The notes under the pieces are model-generated. The model made no database searches and was not told the DNA's origin. It was given only the letters and a program-made list of their open reading frames with translations. Below, in pieces: positions 45,601 to 55,004 of a DNA stretch of 64,000 nt. The stretch's first letter is position 1. Each line of letters opens with the position of its first letter. The DNA comes from JAXGTD01 sp040775095. Its GTDB lineage: Bacteria; Pseudomonadota; Gammaproteobacteria; Chromatiales; Chromatiaceae. Where the stretch lies: the NCBI GenBank assembly GCA_040775095.1, contig JAXGTD010000003.1:1-64000 (forward strand), read 5' to 3'. Both the position numbers and the translations under genes were made by a program.

Positions 45601-48249
45601 CTATCCGAGACACTTGGTGACGACCTCGTACAGGTCGTTGGACAGACCCTCGCCGTCGGCGATGCGCTCGAGCTGCTGGCGCATCAGGTCCTGGCGGACG
45701 GGGTCATAGCGGCGCCACCGGGTCATCGGGTGCAGCAGGCGAGCGGCGATCTGCGGGTTCAGCGGATCGAGCTCGAGGATCCGCTCGGCGAGAAACCGGT
45801 AGCCCGCCCCATCCTGGGCGTGGAAACGCACCGGGTTGCCCGTCGCGAACGCCCCGATCAGGCTGCGCACGCGGTTCGGGTTGGAGAGCGAGAAATCGGG
45901 GTGCAGCATCAGCGCCTCCACGCGCGAGAGCGCGTCCTCGCGCGCGGCCGTGGCCTGGATCGCGAACCACTTGTCCAACACCAGCTGATCGCCGGCCCAG
46001 CGCTGATAGAAGCTCGCCAGGGCGCGCTCGCCAATACCGTCGGCCCCCTGCCCGGGCAACTCCACGAGCATCGACAGCGCGGCGATCACATCGGTCATAT
46101 TCTCGCCCGCCTCGAACTGCGCCTGACACAGCTCGACGCCCTGCGCATCCGGGGCGTGCATCAGGTAGCCCAGGGCACGGTTCTTCAGCGCACGGCGACC
46201 CACGGCGGCGGGGCCGGGATCGAATGCGCCCTCGTCCTGATTGCGACGATAGACCGCCAGCAGATCGTCGCGCAGCGCCTCGGCCAGCGTCCCGGCCAGG
46301 GTCTCGCGGGCACGGTGGATGCCATCGACATCGACCACCGCCATCTGGTCGCCAATGTAGGCCTCGGATGGGAGTGCGAGCACCTCGGCGAGCAGCGGAT
46401 GGTCGGCCCGGGTGTCGAGCAGCGCACGGCGGAACGCCGCGATGAAGCCGTCCGACGCCGACAGGCCCTCGTCCTGGACCATCGCCAGCAACAACCGCAA
46501 CGCCAGCGTCTGCGCCGCATCCCAGCGGTTGAATCCATCACTGTCATGGGCCATCAGGAACATCAGGTCCTGGTCCGAATAGGGATAGCTGACCCGGGCG
46601 GGGGCCGAGAAGCCACGCAGCAACGAGGGTACCGGGCGGGCCGGCAGGCCTTCGAAGCAGAACCGCTCCACCGGTGCACGCAGCTCGAGCATGCGCGTAC
46701 CCGGTGCCGGCGGCCTCTCCTCCCCGGCCAGGCGCAGCGGCAGGTCGCGCCCATCGGCGTCGAGCAAACCGAGCGCGAATGGCAGATGCAGGGCCTGTTT
46801 GTCCGGCTGCCCAGGCGTGATCGGTGTGTGCTGACGCACCTCCAGCGTATAGAGCCCCCTGCCCGCGTCCCACTCGTCGTCGCAGTCCAGCTCGGGGGTC
46901 CCGGCCTGCCGGTACCAGCGACGGAACTGGGTCAGGTCGAGACCGCTGGCGTCCTCCATGCAACGGACGAAGTCCTCGGTGGTCACGGCCTGCCCATCGT
47001 GGCGTTCGAAGTAGAGATCGGTCGCGGCGCGGAAGCGCGCGGGCCCGAGCAGGTTGGCCTGCATCCGGACCACCTCGGCTCCCTTCTCGTACACCGTCGC
47101 GGTGTAGAAATTGTTGATCTCGATGTACGAGTCCGGCCGCACCGGGTGCGCCATCGGGCCGCTGTCCTCGGGAAACTGGCGCGCGCGCAGTATGCGTACG
47201 TCGCCGATGCGCTTGGCCGCCCGCGAGCCCATATCGGCGGAAAACTCCTGGTCCCGATAGACGGTGAAGCCCTCTTTCAGGCTGAGCTGGAACCAGTCGC
47301 GGCAGGTGATGCGGTTGCCGGTCCAGTTGTGGAAATACTCATGCGCGACCACGCCCTCGATGCCGGCGAAGTCCTGATCGGTCGCGGTCTCTGGGCGCGC
47401 CAGGATGTATTTCGCATTGAAGACGTTGAGACCCTTGTTCTCCATCGCCCCCATGTTGAAGTGGCTGACCGCGACGATCATGAACAGGTCCAGGTCGTAC
47501 TCGCGACCGTATTGCTCCTCATCCCAGCGCATCGCATGCTTGAGCGAACGCATCGCGTGGTCACACTTGTCCGCGTTGTCGGGCTCGACAAAGATGCGCA
47601 ATGTGATCTCACGTCCGGAGCGGGTCGTGAAGTGATCCTCGACCAGCGCGAGGTCGCCGGCCACCAGCGCGAACAGATAGGCCGGCTTGGGAAACGGGTC
47701 GTCCCAACGCGCCAGATGGCGGCCATCGGGCAGACGCTCGGTCCCGCCCGGATTCCCGTTGGAGAGCAACACCGGGTAGCGTTCCGGATCCGCCACCAGG
47801 GTCACCCGGTAGCGCGCCATCACGTCCGGGCGATCGAGGAAATAGGTGATGCGGCGAAAGCCCTCGGCCTCGCACTGGGTGCAGAGCATATCGCCCGACA
47901 GATAGAGGCCCTCGAGCGCGGTGTTCGCACGCGGCAGGATGCGTACCCGCGTGCGCAGCCGGAACTGGTCTGGCACCCGGCGCACGACGAGCGAGTCCTC
48001 CTCCAGACGATACTCGGCCGGCGGCAGCACGCGCCCATCGAGCGCGATCTCGTCGAGTTGCAGCTGTTCGCCATCGAGGCGCAGGTCGCCGTCGCCGCGG
48101 GTGGCGGCGGGATTGCGGCGCACCTGCAGCTCGGCCTCGACCCGGGTCTCGTCCGCATCGAGGTCGAAGCGCAGATCGACGGCGTCGATCAGGAACTCGG
48201 GCGGACGGTAGTCCTTCAGTTGGGTCGCGGCTGGCGTGGTGCGATACAT
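45601..48249 (-). CDS. pepN: Aminopeptidase N
   Basis: 882-residue zinc M1 aminopeptidase, nearly the E. coli length (870). The exopeptidase motif GAMEN is in NMGAMENKGLNVFN (about 262-266). The zinc site HEYFHNW (HEXXH) with the distal Glu in LSLKEGFTVYRDQEF follows about 40 residues later. It degrades peptides in the cytosol. Stands alone between the esterase and the divergent grxC. Confidence 0.98.
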   Translation of the reverse strand: MYRTTPAATQLKDYRPPEFLIDAVDLRFDLDADETRVEAELQVRRNPAATRGDGDLRLDGEQLQLDEIALDGRVLPPAEYRLEEDSLVVRRVPDQFRLRTRVRILPRANTALEGLYLSGDMLCTQCEAEGFRRITYFLDRPDVMARYRVTLVADPERYPVLLSNGNPGGTERLPDGRHLARWDDPFPKPAYLFALVAGDLALVEDHFTTRSGREITLRIFVEPDNADKCDHAMRSLKHAMRWDEEQYGREYDLDLFMIVAVSHFNMGAMENKGLNVFNAKYILARPETATDQDFAGIEGVVAHEYFHNWTGNRITCRDWFQLSLKEGFTVYRDQEFSADMGSRAAKRIGDVRILRARQFPEDSGPMAHPVRPDSYIEINNFYTATVYEKGAEVVRMQANLLGPARFRAATDLYFERHDGQAVTTEDFVRCMEDASGLDLTQFRRWYRQAGTPELDCDDEWDAGRGLYTLEVRQHTPITPGQPDKQALHLPFALGLLDADGRDLPLRLAGEERPPAPGTRMLELRAPVERFCFEGLPARPVPSLLRGFSAPARVSYPYSDQDLMFLMAHDSDGFNRWDAAQTLALRLLLAMVQDEGLSASDGFIAAFRRALLDTRADHPLLAEVLALPSEAYIGDQMAVVDVDGIHRARETLAGTLAEALRDDLLAVYRRNQDEGAFDPGPAAVGRRALKNRALGYLMHAPDAQGVELCQAQFEAGENMTDVIAALSMLVELPGQGADGIGERALASFYQRWAGDQLVLDKWFAIQATAAREDALSRVEALMLHPDFSLSNPNRVRSLIGAFATGNPVRFHAQDGAGYRFLAERILELDPLNPQIAARLLHPMTRWRRYDPVRQDLMRQQLERIADGEGLSNDLYEVVTKCLG

Positions 48250-48402
48250 AAGCGCTGATCTCTGGTCGGAGGACTCGTCGAGGCGGGGACGACTTGGTAA
48301 CCTTGGCTACTTCGGTCGCCGACACCCATTTTCAAGCCGGCGGCGCGCGACAAACCGGAACCGTCAGCGGGCACGATAGCAACGAAACACGAGGAGCTCA
48401 CC

Positions 48403-48657
48403 ATGGCAACCGTACAGATGTATACCACGGCCATCTGCCCTTACTGCGTGCGTGCCAAGCACCTGCTCGAGCGCAAGGGCGTCCATTTCGAGGAGATCCG
48501 TATCGACCACGACCAGGCACAGATGCGGGTCATGATGGAGCGCAGCAAGCGCTGCACGGTGCCCCAGATCTTTATCGGCGACCAACACGTCGGCGGCTAT
48601 GACGATATGGCCGAGCTCGAGGCCCGCGGGGAGCTCGATCCCCTGCTCGAGGCATGA
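48403..48657 (+). CDS. grxC: Glutaredoxin 3
   Basis: 84-residue glutathione-dependent disulfide reductase. Active site CPYC at residues 12-15, cis-Pro in TVPQIFIG (about 51), and GGYDDM near 66. An upstream GGAGCTCACC gives a ribosome site. ATGA overlaps with hslR (48654-48657), so the two are translationally coupled. Confidence 0.97.
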   Translation: MATVQMYTTAICPYCVRAKHLLERKGVHFEEIRIDHDQAQMRVMMERSKRCTVPQIFIGDQHVGGYDDMAELEARGELDPLLEA

Positions 48658-49070
48658 GCGACGGCCACCGCGGCGCGGGAGATGACCAGGGCACCGAACG
48701 GCTCGACAAGTGGCTGTGGGCGGCGCGCTTCTTTAAGACCCGCCAGCTCGCGGTCGGCGCCATCAACGGAGGCAAGGTCCAGGTCGAGGGCCAGCGCTCG
48801 AAGCCTGGCCGTGTCGTCCGTCCGGGTACACGGCTGAGCATACACAAGGGCTCGCTGGTCTGGGACATCGAGGTCAAGGCCCTGTCCCGGCAGCGCCGCC
48901 CCGCCGCCGAGGCGGCGCTACTGTACAGTGAGGACGAGGCCAGCCGTCTGCGACGTCAGGAACTGGTGCAGGAGCGTCGCGCGAGCGCACCGCTCGCCGG
49001 CCCACACCAAGGCCGTCCGAGCAAGCGCGACCGTCGCCAGATCGAGGACTTCACCGGCCGCCACGGCTGA
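48654..49070 (+). CDS. hslR: Ribosome-associated heat shock protein Hsp15
   Basis: 138-residue S4-domain RNA-binding protein. Residues 16-80 (RLDKWLWAARFFKTRQLAVG, NGGKVQVEGQRSKPG) match the S4/alphaL motif, and a basic C-terminal tail ends the protein. The family binds stalled 50S-peptidyl-tRNA complexes and rescues ribosomes. It overlaps grxC by 4 bp and precedes the Cys-rich gene by 14 bp. Confidence 0.93.
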   Translation: MSDGHRGAGDDQGTERLDKWLWAARFFKTRQLAVGAINGGKVQVEGQRSKPGRVVRPGTRLSIHKGSLVWDIEVKALSRQRRPAAEAALLYSEDEASRLRRQELVQERRASAPLAGPHQGRPSKRDRRQIEDFTGRHG

Positions 49071-49084
49071 GGAGAAACGGCCTC

Positions 49085-49543
49085 ATGGACAACGAGATCT
49101 TCCGCGATACCTACAACGCCATCAACGAGCGCATCTGCCCGTTCGAAAAAGGCATTCTGACCAACAACTGCCGCTGCGCCCGCGCCCAGCGATTCTGCAT
49201 CGCCGAGCGCGAAGGTGTCCGGTGCGACGCGGACGAGGCCCAGGCCCGTTGCATCGAGCTGCTGGCACGGCTGCGTCGCCAGGCCCGCTTTGCGCTGAAG
49301 ACGGCAGACCAGCAGTCCGCGCTGCCCCACGCCAAGGCGATGCGGGTACAGGTCGGGGGACTGCGGGGGCTGCACGCGGTGCTCGAGCCGAATTCCCCGA
49401 TCCCGCAGCAGATCCCGGATATCAACGGCATCGTCGAGGCCGCAATCGCCCGCTTCGGCAGCCTCGAGGCGCTCCCCTTTCAGACCCTGGTACAGCAGAT
49501 CAGCGCATACAAGGGCCGACGCCCACTTCGGCCGAGTCGCTGA
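49085..49543 (+). CDS. Conserved-looking Cys-rich protein of unknown function (152 aa)
   Basis: Soluble protein with an N-terminal cysteine cluster: ICPFEKGILTNNCRCARAQRFC, then VRC about 9 residues later. That gives five cysteines at spacings able to bind a metal or Fe-S cluster, plus one further Cys (RCIELL) and a helical remainder. The C-terminal half contains PQQIPDINGIVEAAIARFG. I do not recognise a named family. Cotranscription with grxC and hslR suggests a redox or translation-stress role, but this is inference. Confidence 0.75.
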   Translation: MDNEIFRDTYNAINERICPFEKGILTNNCRCARAQRFCIAEREGVRCDADEAQARCIELLARLRRQARFALKTADQQSALPHAKAMRVQVGGLRGLHAVLEPNSPIPQQIPDINGIVEAAIARFGSLEALPFQTLVQQISAYKGRRPLRPSR

Positions 49544-49600
49544 GGGCCGGATTCCGGCACCCCGCGCACGGCGCGGATCCACCCCTCGCAACCCCCGGGC

Positions 49601-50119
49601 TCAGGGGGCCGGCGGCACCATCGCGCTGTCGGTCGCCCAGTAGATCACCCAGCGCCCGCTCTCCTCGCGACGCAGACGAACGATCATATAGGCGTCGAAA
49701 CCCCAGAAACTGCCGGCGCCGAAATCGGCCGGGGTGGGGAAATAGGCCAGCGCGGTGTCGGCGTCGTGCTCCACGACATGGATATCACTCGGGACCCAGG
49801 TGGCCAGATCGCCCTCCCCAGCCAGCGTATAGTCGGTCATCCGTTCAGCAATATCGGCGCTGTAACCGCGCCGATAGTGGCTGAAGAGGCTGTCCCACGA
49901 CGGGAACGCGTGCGGATCGGCCCAATAGTCCCGCTCGAGGCGGTTTGCCAGGATCACGGCATCGACAATCGCCTGCTCATCGCTCTGGCCGGCCGCCTGC
50001 CCAACCGCCTGCCCAGCGTCCTGCCCCCCCGTCTGCCCGATCGGCTCGGCTGCAACCAACCGCGCTCCCAGCAGTAGCCAGAGGGCTACAAGAATGGCAT
50101 GTCGCGACGAAGGCTCCAA
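49601..50119 (-). CDS. Secreted hypothetical protein (172 aa, start uncertain)
   Basis: A hydrophobic signal-like segment (HAILVALWLLLGARLVAAEP) precedes a Gln/Gly-rich low-complexity stretch (IGQTGGQDAGQAVGQAAGQS) of five-residue repeats, then a domain of about 110 residues (ERDYWADPHAFPSWDSLFSH, YFPTPADFGAGSFWGFDAYM, SGRWVIYWATD). No family named. No ATG is suitably placed. I start at TTG 50119, which has GGAGAG 7 nt upstream; this is tentative. Confidence 0.55.
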   Translation of the reverse strand: MEPSSRHAILVALWLLLGARLVAAEPIGQTGGQDAGQAVGQAAGQSDEQAIVDAVILANRLERDYWADPHAFPSWDSLFSHYRRGYSADIAERMTDYTLAGEGDLATWVPSDIHVVEHDADTALAYFPTPADFGAGSFWGFDAYMIVRLRREESGRWVIYWATDSAMVPPAP

Positions 50120-50841
50120 CGGCTGGCTCTCCAGACTTGAGCGGCCCGAACGAGGCGACGGCGCGAGCCGACAACCAGCGTCGCTCGTCGCTGCGGCAAG
50201 TATGCGCCGTTTCTGCGAACCCGTGTCCACCAAACCGCCCCCGGGCGATCTAGAATTTCTCTTGATGACCGATTGAATCCAGACCCCATCGAATCTGGCC
50301 CACGCGTGGACCCGCATCGAGGCCGGCCGGGCCCCGGTGCCCCCGCGGTCCCCAACAGCGCCGGCACTTTCGGCGCCCGCGCGGACAATCGGTCAACGGC
50401 ATCGCTGGGGCCGCGCGACGGGTGCGGTGACTGATCCGCGGCGGGGATCGGAGTCGCTTGACGCGGGAGGGCGGGGCTCTGCATCATCAATCAAAAATAT
50501 TCAATCCGCATATCGACATTCCTTATCGCGCATGCTGGCCAGTCGGGATCGAGACGACGGCCCCCCGACGAACCCGATCGTATCCTGCCTGCACCCATTC
50601 GCCGGCGCGATGGGATGTGGTCTTGATTCCAACGCGTGATCGTGCGACCCGGCGCGGCGGGATCGATAAATCGGGATGAGTACCCCTGCCAGATCGGCAC
50701 GCCGGCATCACACGGCCAGGTACAATGAGGGCCGGCATGGGCCGGTCGATCCGAGTCGACCGTTTCGCTGGAAGGAATTCCCACAAACAAGAAAAGCCAT
50801 TGCCATCTGCGAATGATGCAGACCACGGCGGGAGCCAGTCG
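50120..50841. other. 722-bp gap with no gene I can support
   Basis: Open frames overlap each other and show no gene-like features. An A/T-rich patch lies at 50484-50525 (around CAAAAATATTCAATCCG) and may be promoter DNA. The Shine-Dalgarno of the diguanylate cyclase gene lies at its right end. Confidence 0.5.
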
Positions 50842-51957
50842 ATGACACCAAGAACCGACGAATCCTGGTCGGCAGACGTACCCAATCCGTTCGAGCTCAA
50901 GGACTTCAATCGGACACTGGCAGAGATTGAATGGCTGCTACTCGTCCTGATCCTGGTCTATCTCGCCCTGCCGAATGGCGACATCGAGCAACCCCAGCAC
51001 ATCCTCGTGGCCTGTGCCCTGTTCGCGGGCTTCACCCTGACGTTTCGATATCTGAATCTCTTCCGAATGCCAGCGCGCTGGAAGTTCACCATCGAGACCT
51101 GGGCGATGATCGGTCTGACCGCGGTGGCCGTCTGGGACACGGGCAAAGTAGACAGCCCCTTGATTGGTCTGTTCCTGCTGGTGATCATCTTCAGTGCCCT
51201 GACCCTCGGCAAGCTGACCACGCTGCTGGAGGTCGCCTTGATCACCAGCTTTTACCTGTTCGCGGCATATTCGACCTTTGGGCAGGAGATCTACGCCCCT
51301 TTGATCTTCAGCCGACTGATGCTCAACTTCTCGCCGTTCGTGCTGGTGGCCTACGTCACCTCGCTGCTGGCGGCCGATCTGGGGTTCACGCGCGCATTCG
51401 TGCAGCGGCTCGCCGAGACCGACGAGCTGACCGGCCTTCCCAACATGCGCGCCTTCAGGCTCGCGCTGGCCCACCAGAAACGCAAGGCCACCGTCAATGG
51501 ACAGCCTTTCACGTTACTGATGGTGGACATCGACAAGCTCAAGACCGTCAACGACCGATTCGGCCACCCGACTGGCAACCGCGTGATCCGTGCCGTCGCC
51601 AACGACATCATTCGCGGCCTGCGTTCGGCCGATCTGGTGGCACGCTACGGGGGCGACGAGTTTATCGCCCTGCTGCCGCGCACCGCCGAGCAGCAGGCCC
51701 GCCAGGCGGGCGAACGCATCCTGAGTCGGTTCGACCGCATCCGGATCAACACCGACTCGGAACCCATCCGCGTCAGGGCCAGCATCGGCTTCGCCACCTA
51801 TCCCAGCATGGCCAATGAGATCGACGATCTGATCGAGCACGCCGACAAGGCACTCTATGGGAGCAAACGCGCCGGGGGTAGCCGCGTGTCCGGCTACCAT
51901 GAGCTAAAGCTATCGCTGCCGGATGCGGCAGCGGCCGCGGCGGTGGTCGAGGCCTGA
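50842..51957 (+). CDS. Membrane-bound diguanylate cyclase
   Basis: 371 residues. Five or six membrane helices (residues 30-180) form a sensor module. The GGDEF domain (about 195-350) has the catalytic RYGGDEF at about 270-274 and an inhibitory I-site RSAD five residues earlier, so feedback inhibition by c-di-GMP is expected. LMVDIDKLKTVND binds metal and substrate. Start at 50842 with GGGAG at 8-nt spacing. Convergent with cobS. Confidence 0.95.
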   Translation: MTPRTDESWSADVPNPFELKDFNRTLAEIEWLLLVLILVYLALPNGDIEQPQHILVACALFAGFTLTFRYLNLFRMPARWKFTIETWAMIGLTAVAVWDTGKVDSPLIGLFLLVIIFSALTLGKLTTLLEVALITSFYLFAAYSTFGQEIYAPLIFSRLMLNFSPFVLVAYVTSLLAADLGFTRAFVQRLAETDELTGLPNMRAFRLALAHQKRKATVNGQPFTLLMVDIDKLKTVNDRFGHPTGNRVIRAVANDIIRGLRSADLVARYGGDEFIALLPRTAEQQARQAGERILSRFDRIRINTDSEPIRVRASIGFATYPSMANEIDDLIEHADKALYGSKRAGGSRVSGYHELKLSLPDAAAAAAVVEA

Positions 51958-52006
51958 TCGCGGCGAACGGCCCGTCCGCGCGGGTGAACCAGCGACAGGC
52001 GTCCAG

Positions 52007-52831
52007 TCAAGCCGCCGGCCCGGTCCCGCCGGACAACAGCGTCGCGGCCAACAACAGCGCCGCTGTCTCCGTCATTTCTACCAGCGCCCCCGCGGTATCG
52101 CCCGTAAAACCGCCGAGTCGGTGCAGCATCGCGCGTCGCCACGGCAGGATCGTCAGCGCGGCGGCGCAGAGCACCGCGATCGCCGCCACGCCGAGGTGAG
52201 CCCCGGCCCCCAACCAGACCGCCGCGAGTACGCCCCAGGCCGCCGCCCGAGGCAGATGGCGCTGCATCGCCGCCCCCATGCCCCCGGCACGCGCAGCGTG
52301 TGTGGTCAGTGCCAGCAGCAACAGCTGCCCCCGGCCCACCGCGGGTAACCACAGCAACAGCGCCAGGACGGCCGACGCGTCCCGCTCGCAATCGGCCAAC
52401 GCGGCGAGCAGGACCTCCAGCCCCGTCCATTTGGCGAGCAGCACCAGCACCAGCGTCACCACGCCCATTGCCCCCGTCGCCGGGTCCGAAAGGATCGCGA
52501 GGGTCCGCTCCCGATCCCCCAGCCCGCCGACCCAGGCATCGGCGCAATCGGCCAGGCCGTCGAGGTGCAGCGCGCCGGTGGACCAGACCCAGGCGATCAG
52601 CACCAGTGCCGCCGCCGGCGCGGGTGCTGCCCCGGCCAGCGGCACCAGGACCAGCGCCAGGACCAGCAGAAACCCGCCAATGAGCAGCCCAATCAACGGA
52701 TAGAACAGTGCCGCACGACCGACCTGCTCGGGCGGGGGCCAGCCCGGATCGGGCAGCGGCGCACGGGTCAGAAAGCGAGCGGCAATGAGAAGGCCCCGCC
52801 AGGCATCCGACACCCCCTGTGGCAGGGACAT
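52007..52831 (-). CDS. cobS: Adenosylcobinamide-GDP ribazoletransferase
   Basis: 274-residue polytopic membrane enzyme joining AdoCbi-GDP and alpha-ribazole(-phosphate), the last step of cobalamin assembly. RGLLIAARFLTRAPLPDP at the start, HLDGLADCADAW (about 92-105) and LSDPATGAMGVV (about 113-125) are the family motifs. Shares one base with the DUF808 stop (TGATG). Most 3' gene of the cobalamin cluster. Confidence 0.97.
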   Translation of the reverse strand: MSLPQGVSDAWRGLLIAARFLTRAPLPDPGWPPPEQVGRAALFYPLIGLLIGGFLLVLALVLVPLAGAAPAPAAALVLIAWVWSTGALHLDGLADCADAWVGGLGDRERTLAILSDPATGAMGVVTLVLVLLAKWTGLEVLLAALADCERDASAVLALLLWLPAVGRGQLLLLALTTHAARAGGMGAAMQRHLPRAAAWGVLAAVWLGAGAHLGVAAIAVLCAAALTILPWRRAMLHRLGGFTGDTAGALVEMTETAALLLAATLLSGGTGPAA

Positions 52832-53790
52832 CAGCGGACACCGGACAGAGGCGGACGCGCGCGCAGGCGCCCAATCAGGACCACCAGCGCCAACGACAGG
52901 GCACCGGCCAGGATTCCGACCAACCCGTCGAGCAACAACGGCGCCACCACGGCCAGCGTCCCACCGGCTCCAGGAAGCCCGGCAAGCCACTCGACCAGGT
53001 GATGGATCAGGCCATGCACCGGGGGCAGACCATGGCTGAGGATGCCACCACCAACCAGGAACATCGCCACCATGCCGGCCACGGACAATGCCTTCATCAG
53101 CCAGGGCGCGGCGCGCAGGATCCCCCTTCCCAAACCCCGCTGGAGGGCCGGCCAGCCCCCGATACCGGCGACCCGACTCAGGTAGAGGCCGCCGTCGTCG
53201 AGCTTCACGATGCCGGCCACGATCCCGTAGACACCAATGGTCATCACGAGCGCGACGGCGCTGATCACGACGACCTGAGTGCCAAATGCGGCCCCGGCCA
53301 CGGTGCCCAGCGTGATCGCGACGATCTCCGCCGACAGGATGAAATCGGTGCGCACCGCACCGGAGATCTTCTCGCGCTCGAGGGCCGCCAGATCCACGTC
53401 CGGCTCCATCAACGCGGTGACCAGGTCGGCACGGTGTGCGGAACGCGCCTGCTCATCGTGCAGAAACCGGTGCGCGATCTTTTCAAACCCTTCGAAGCAC
53501 AGAAACAGCCCGCCCAGCATCAACAGGGGCGTGATCGCCCAGGGCGCGACGGCGCTGATCACCAGGGCCGCGGGCACGAGGATGGCCTTGTTGCGCAACG
53601 AGCCCAGGAACACCGCCCAGACCACCGGCAACTCGCGCTCGGCGCGCACGCCGCTGACCTGCTGGGCATTCAGTGCCAGATCGTCGCCCAGCACACCGGC
53701 GGTCTTGCGGGCGGCAACCTTGGTCAGGATCGCGACATCGTCGAGGACGGTCGCGATATCGTCGAGCAGCGCGAGCAGACTACTGGCCAT
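52831..53790 (-). CDS. DUF808 membrane protein (YedI-like)
   Basis: 319-residue inner-membrane protein with about eight helices. N-terminus SLLALLDDIATVLDDVAILT and the segment FEGFEKIAHRFLH are typical of DUF808. The function is unknown. It sits inside the cobalamin cluster between the metallophosphoesterase and cobS, the latter overlapping by one base. A transport or membrane-organising role for corrinoid synthesis is inference. ATG 53790 chosen over a longer open frame. Confidence 0.88.
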   Translation of the reverse strand: MASSLLALLDDIATVLDDVAILTKVAARKTAGVLGDDLALNAQQVSGVRAERELPVVWAVFLGSLRNKAILVPAALVISAVAPWAITPLLMLGGLFLCFEGFEKIAHRFLHDEQARSAHRADLVTALMEPDVDLAALEREKISGAVRTDFILSAEIVAITLGTVAGAAFGTQVVVISAVALVMTIGVYGIVAGIVKLDDGGLYLSRVAGIGGWPALQRGLGRGILRAAPWLMKALSVAGMVAMFLVGGGILSHGLPPVHGLIHHLVEWLAGLPGAGGTLAVVAPLLLDGLVGILAGALSLALVVLIGRLRARPPLSGVR

Positions 53791-53956
53791 GGGAGGGGAT
53801 TCCGTGTGGGGATCGGGCTGGATCGGGCGGGTGCCGAGCGAGGCGCCGCACCCGTGGGTACCGGCGTATTTCACCACAGGCCGGCGACCGGGGCCTCCGC
53901 CGCGCATGCCGCGGCCCGTGGCCAGGACGGGCGCACGGAACATGGTTCAGCGGGCG

Positions 53957-54964
53957 TTAGCCTGGCGCCGACTCCAGGATGTGCAGCGTGATCTCGGGCG
54001 GGCAAAAGAAACGCAGCGGCACACCGCAGGAGCCGGTTCCGACCGAGGTGTAGCCGAGCATGCCGCGGCAGGCCCAGGCACCGCTGAGCATCGCGCGGGG
54101 AACGTCGCAGACCTTCACCAACGCGTAGCCGCCGGGCAGACAGATCTGGCCGCCGTGGGTGTGCCCGCTGAGCATGACGTCGAAGCCGTGCGCGGCGGCC
54201 TCCGGGTAGGCCTCCGGCGAGTGACAGAGCAAGACGGAGAAGGCCTCGTCCGGGATCGCATCACGCACCCCCGCCAGGTCGTGGGTCTTGTAGAAGTGCG
54301 GATCGTCGACGCCCGCCAGGTGCAGATCGGCACCGTTAAACCGGATCTCGACCACCTCATTGAGCAGGAAACGCAGGCCGGAACGCTCCAGCGGCGGTAC
54401 GATCTCGACGAAATCATGGTTACCCAGGATCGCGTACAGCGGCGCCGTGAACGCGGACAGGATGCGCCGGGTCTGGCGCACGGATGGGCCGTGATCCGCA
54501 TCGGTGGTGTTGCGAAAGTCGCCCGTGAGCACCGCGACGTCGTAGTCCAGCCCCGCGACCCGCGCGATGATGGTCTCGGCGATGACGGGATCCAGATCCA
54601 GGTGCAGGTCGCTCAGGTGCAGCAGCCGCAGACCGTGCAGGGCCCGTGGCAGACGGGGATGACGGATGCGGTTCTCGACCACCCGGATGGCCTGGAAATT
54701 CCGATAGCCCCAGCCCCAACATCCGGCCAGCTTCACCACGCGCCGGACCAGACGATCCACGTCGACGATGCGGCCGATCCCGAGGAACAGGTCCTGCTGA
54801 TGGGCCTGGCCGGCGACGTGAAACACCTGCTCGGACAGCCGCTGGCGTAGCCGCGCATCGCCGAGGCGCCGGCGCAGGGCCTCGTAGTCCTCCGCCCGCA
54901 GCTCGTCTTCACCCGCGTCGGCAGAGGGGGTCGGCGCGCTGGCAGGATCCCGCGCGTGCGTCAT
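53957..54964 (-). CDS. Calcineurin-like metallophosphoesterase
   Basis: 335-residue phosphoesterase (YkuE/YaeI-like). Metal motifs in order: HLSDLHLDLD, VLTGDFRN, ILGNHDF, CHSPEAY and SGHTHGGQ. The N-terminal 115 residues form a helical extension (DELRAEDYEALRRRL). No membrane helix is obvious. Start could be 54970 or 54964. The natural substrate is open. Its place between cobC and the DUF808 gene in the corrinoid cluster may be incidental. Confidence 0.9.
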   Translation of the reverse strand: MTHARDPASAPTPSADAGEDELRAEDYEALRRRLGDARLRQRLSEQVFHVAGQAHQQDLFLGIGRIVDVDRLVRRVVKLAGCWGWGYRNFQAIRVVENRIRHPRLPRALHGLRLLHLSDLHLDLDPVIAETIIARVAGLDYDVAVLTGDFRNTTDADHGPSVRQTRRILSAFTAPLYAILGNHDFVEIVPPLERSGLRFLLNEVVEIRFNGADLHLAGVDDPHFYKTHDLAGVRDAIPDEAFSVLLCHSPEAYPEAAAHGFDVMLSGHTHGGQICLPGGYALVKVCDVPRAMLSGAWACRGMLGYTSVGTGSCGVPLRFFCPPEITLHILESAPG

Positions 54965-55004
54965 CGGCATGCACCCTCGCGATCGACTTCAGACGCCAAC
55001 GAGT

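Noticed and set aside
43450..48258. A 1602-codon open frame on the plus strand antisense to pntAB, pntAA, the esterase and pepN
   Set aside because: It is the shadow of high-GC genes on the minus strand. pntAA and pepN are unmistakable there, and the antisense translation has repetitive, low-complexity R/H/L-rich composition without motifs.
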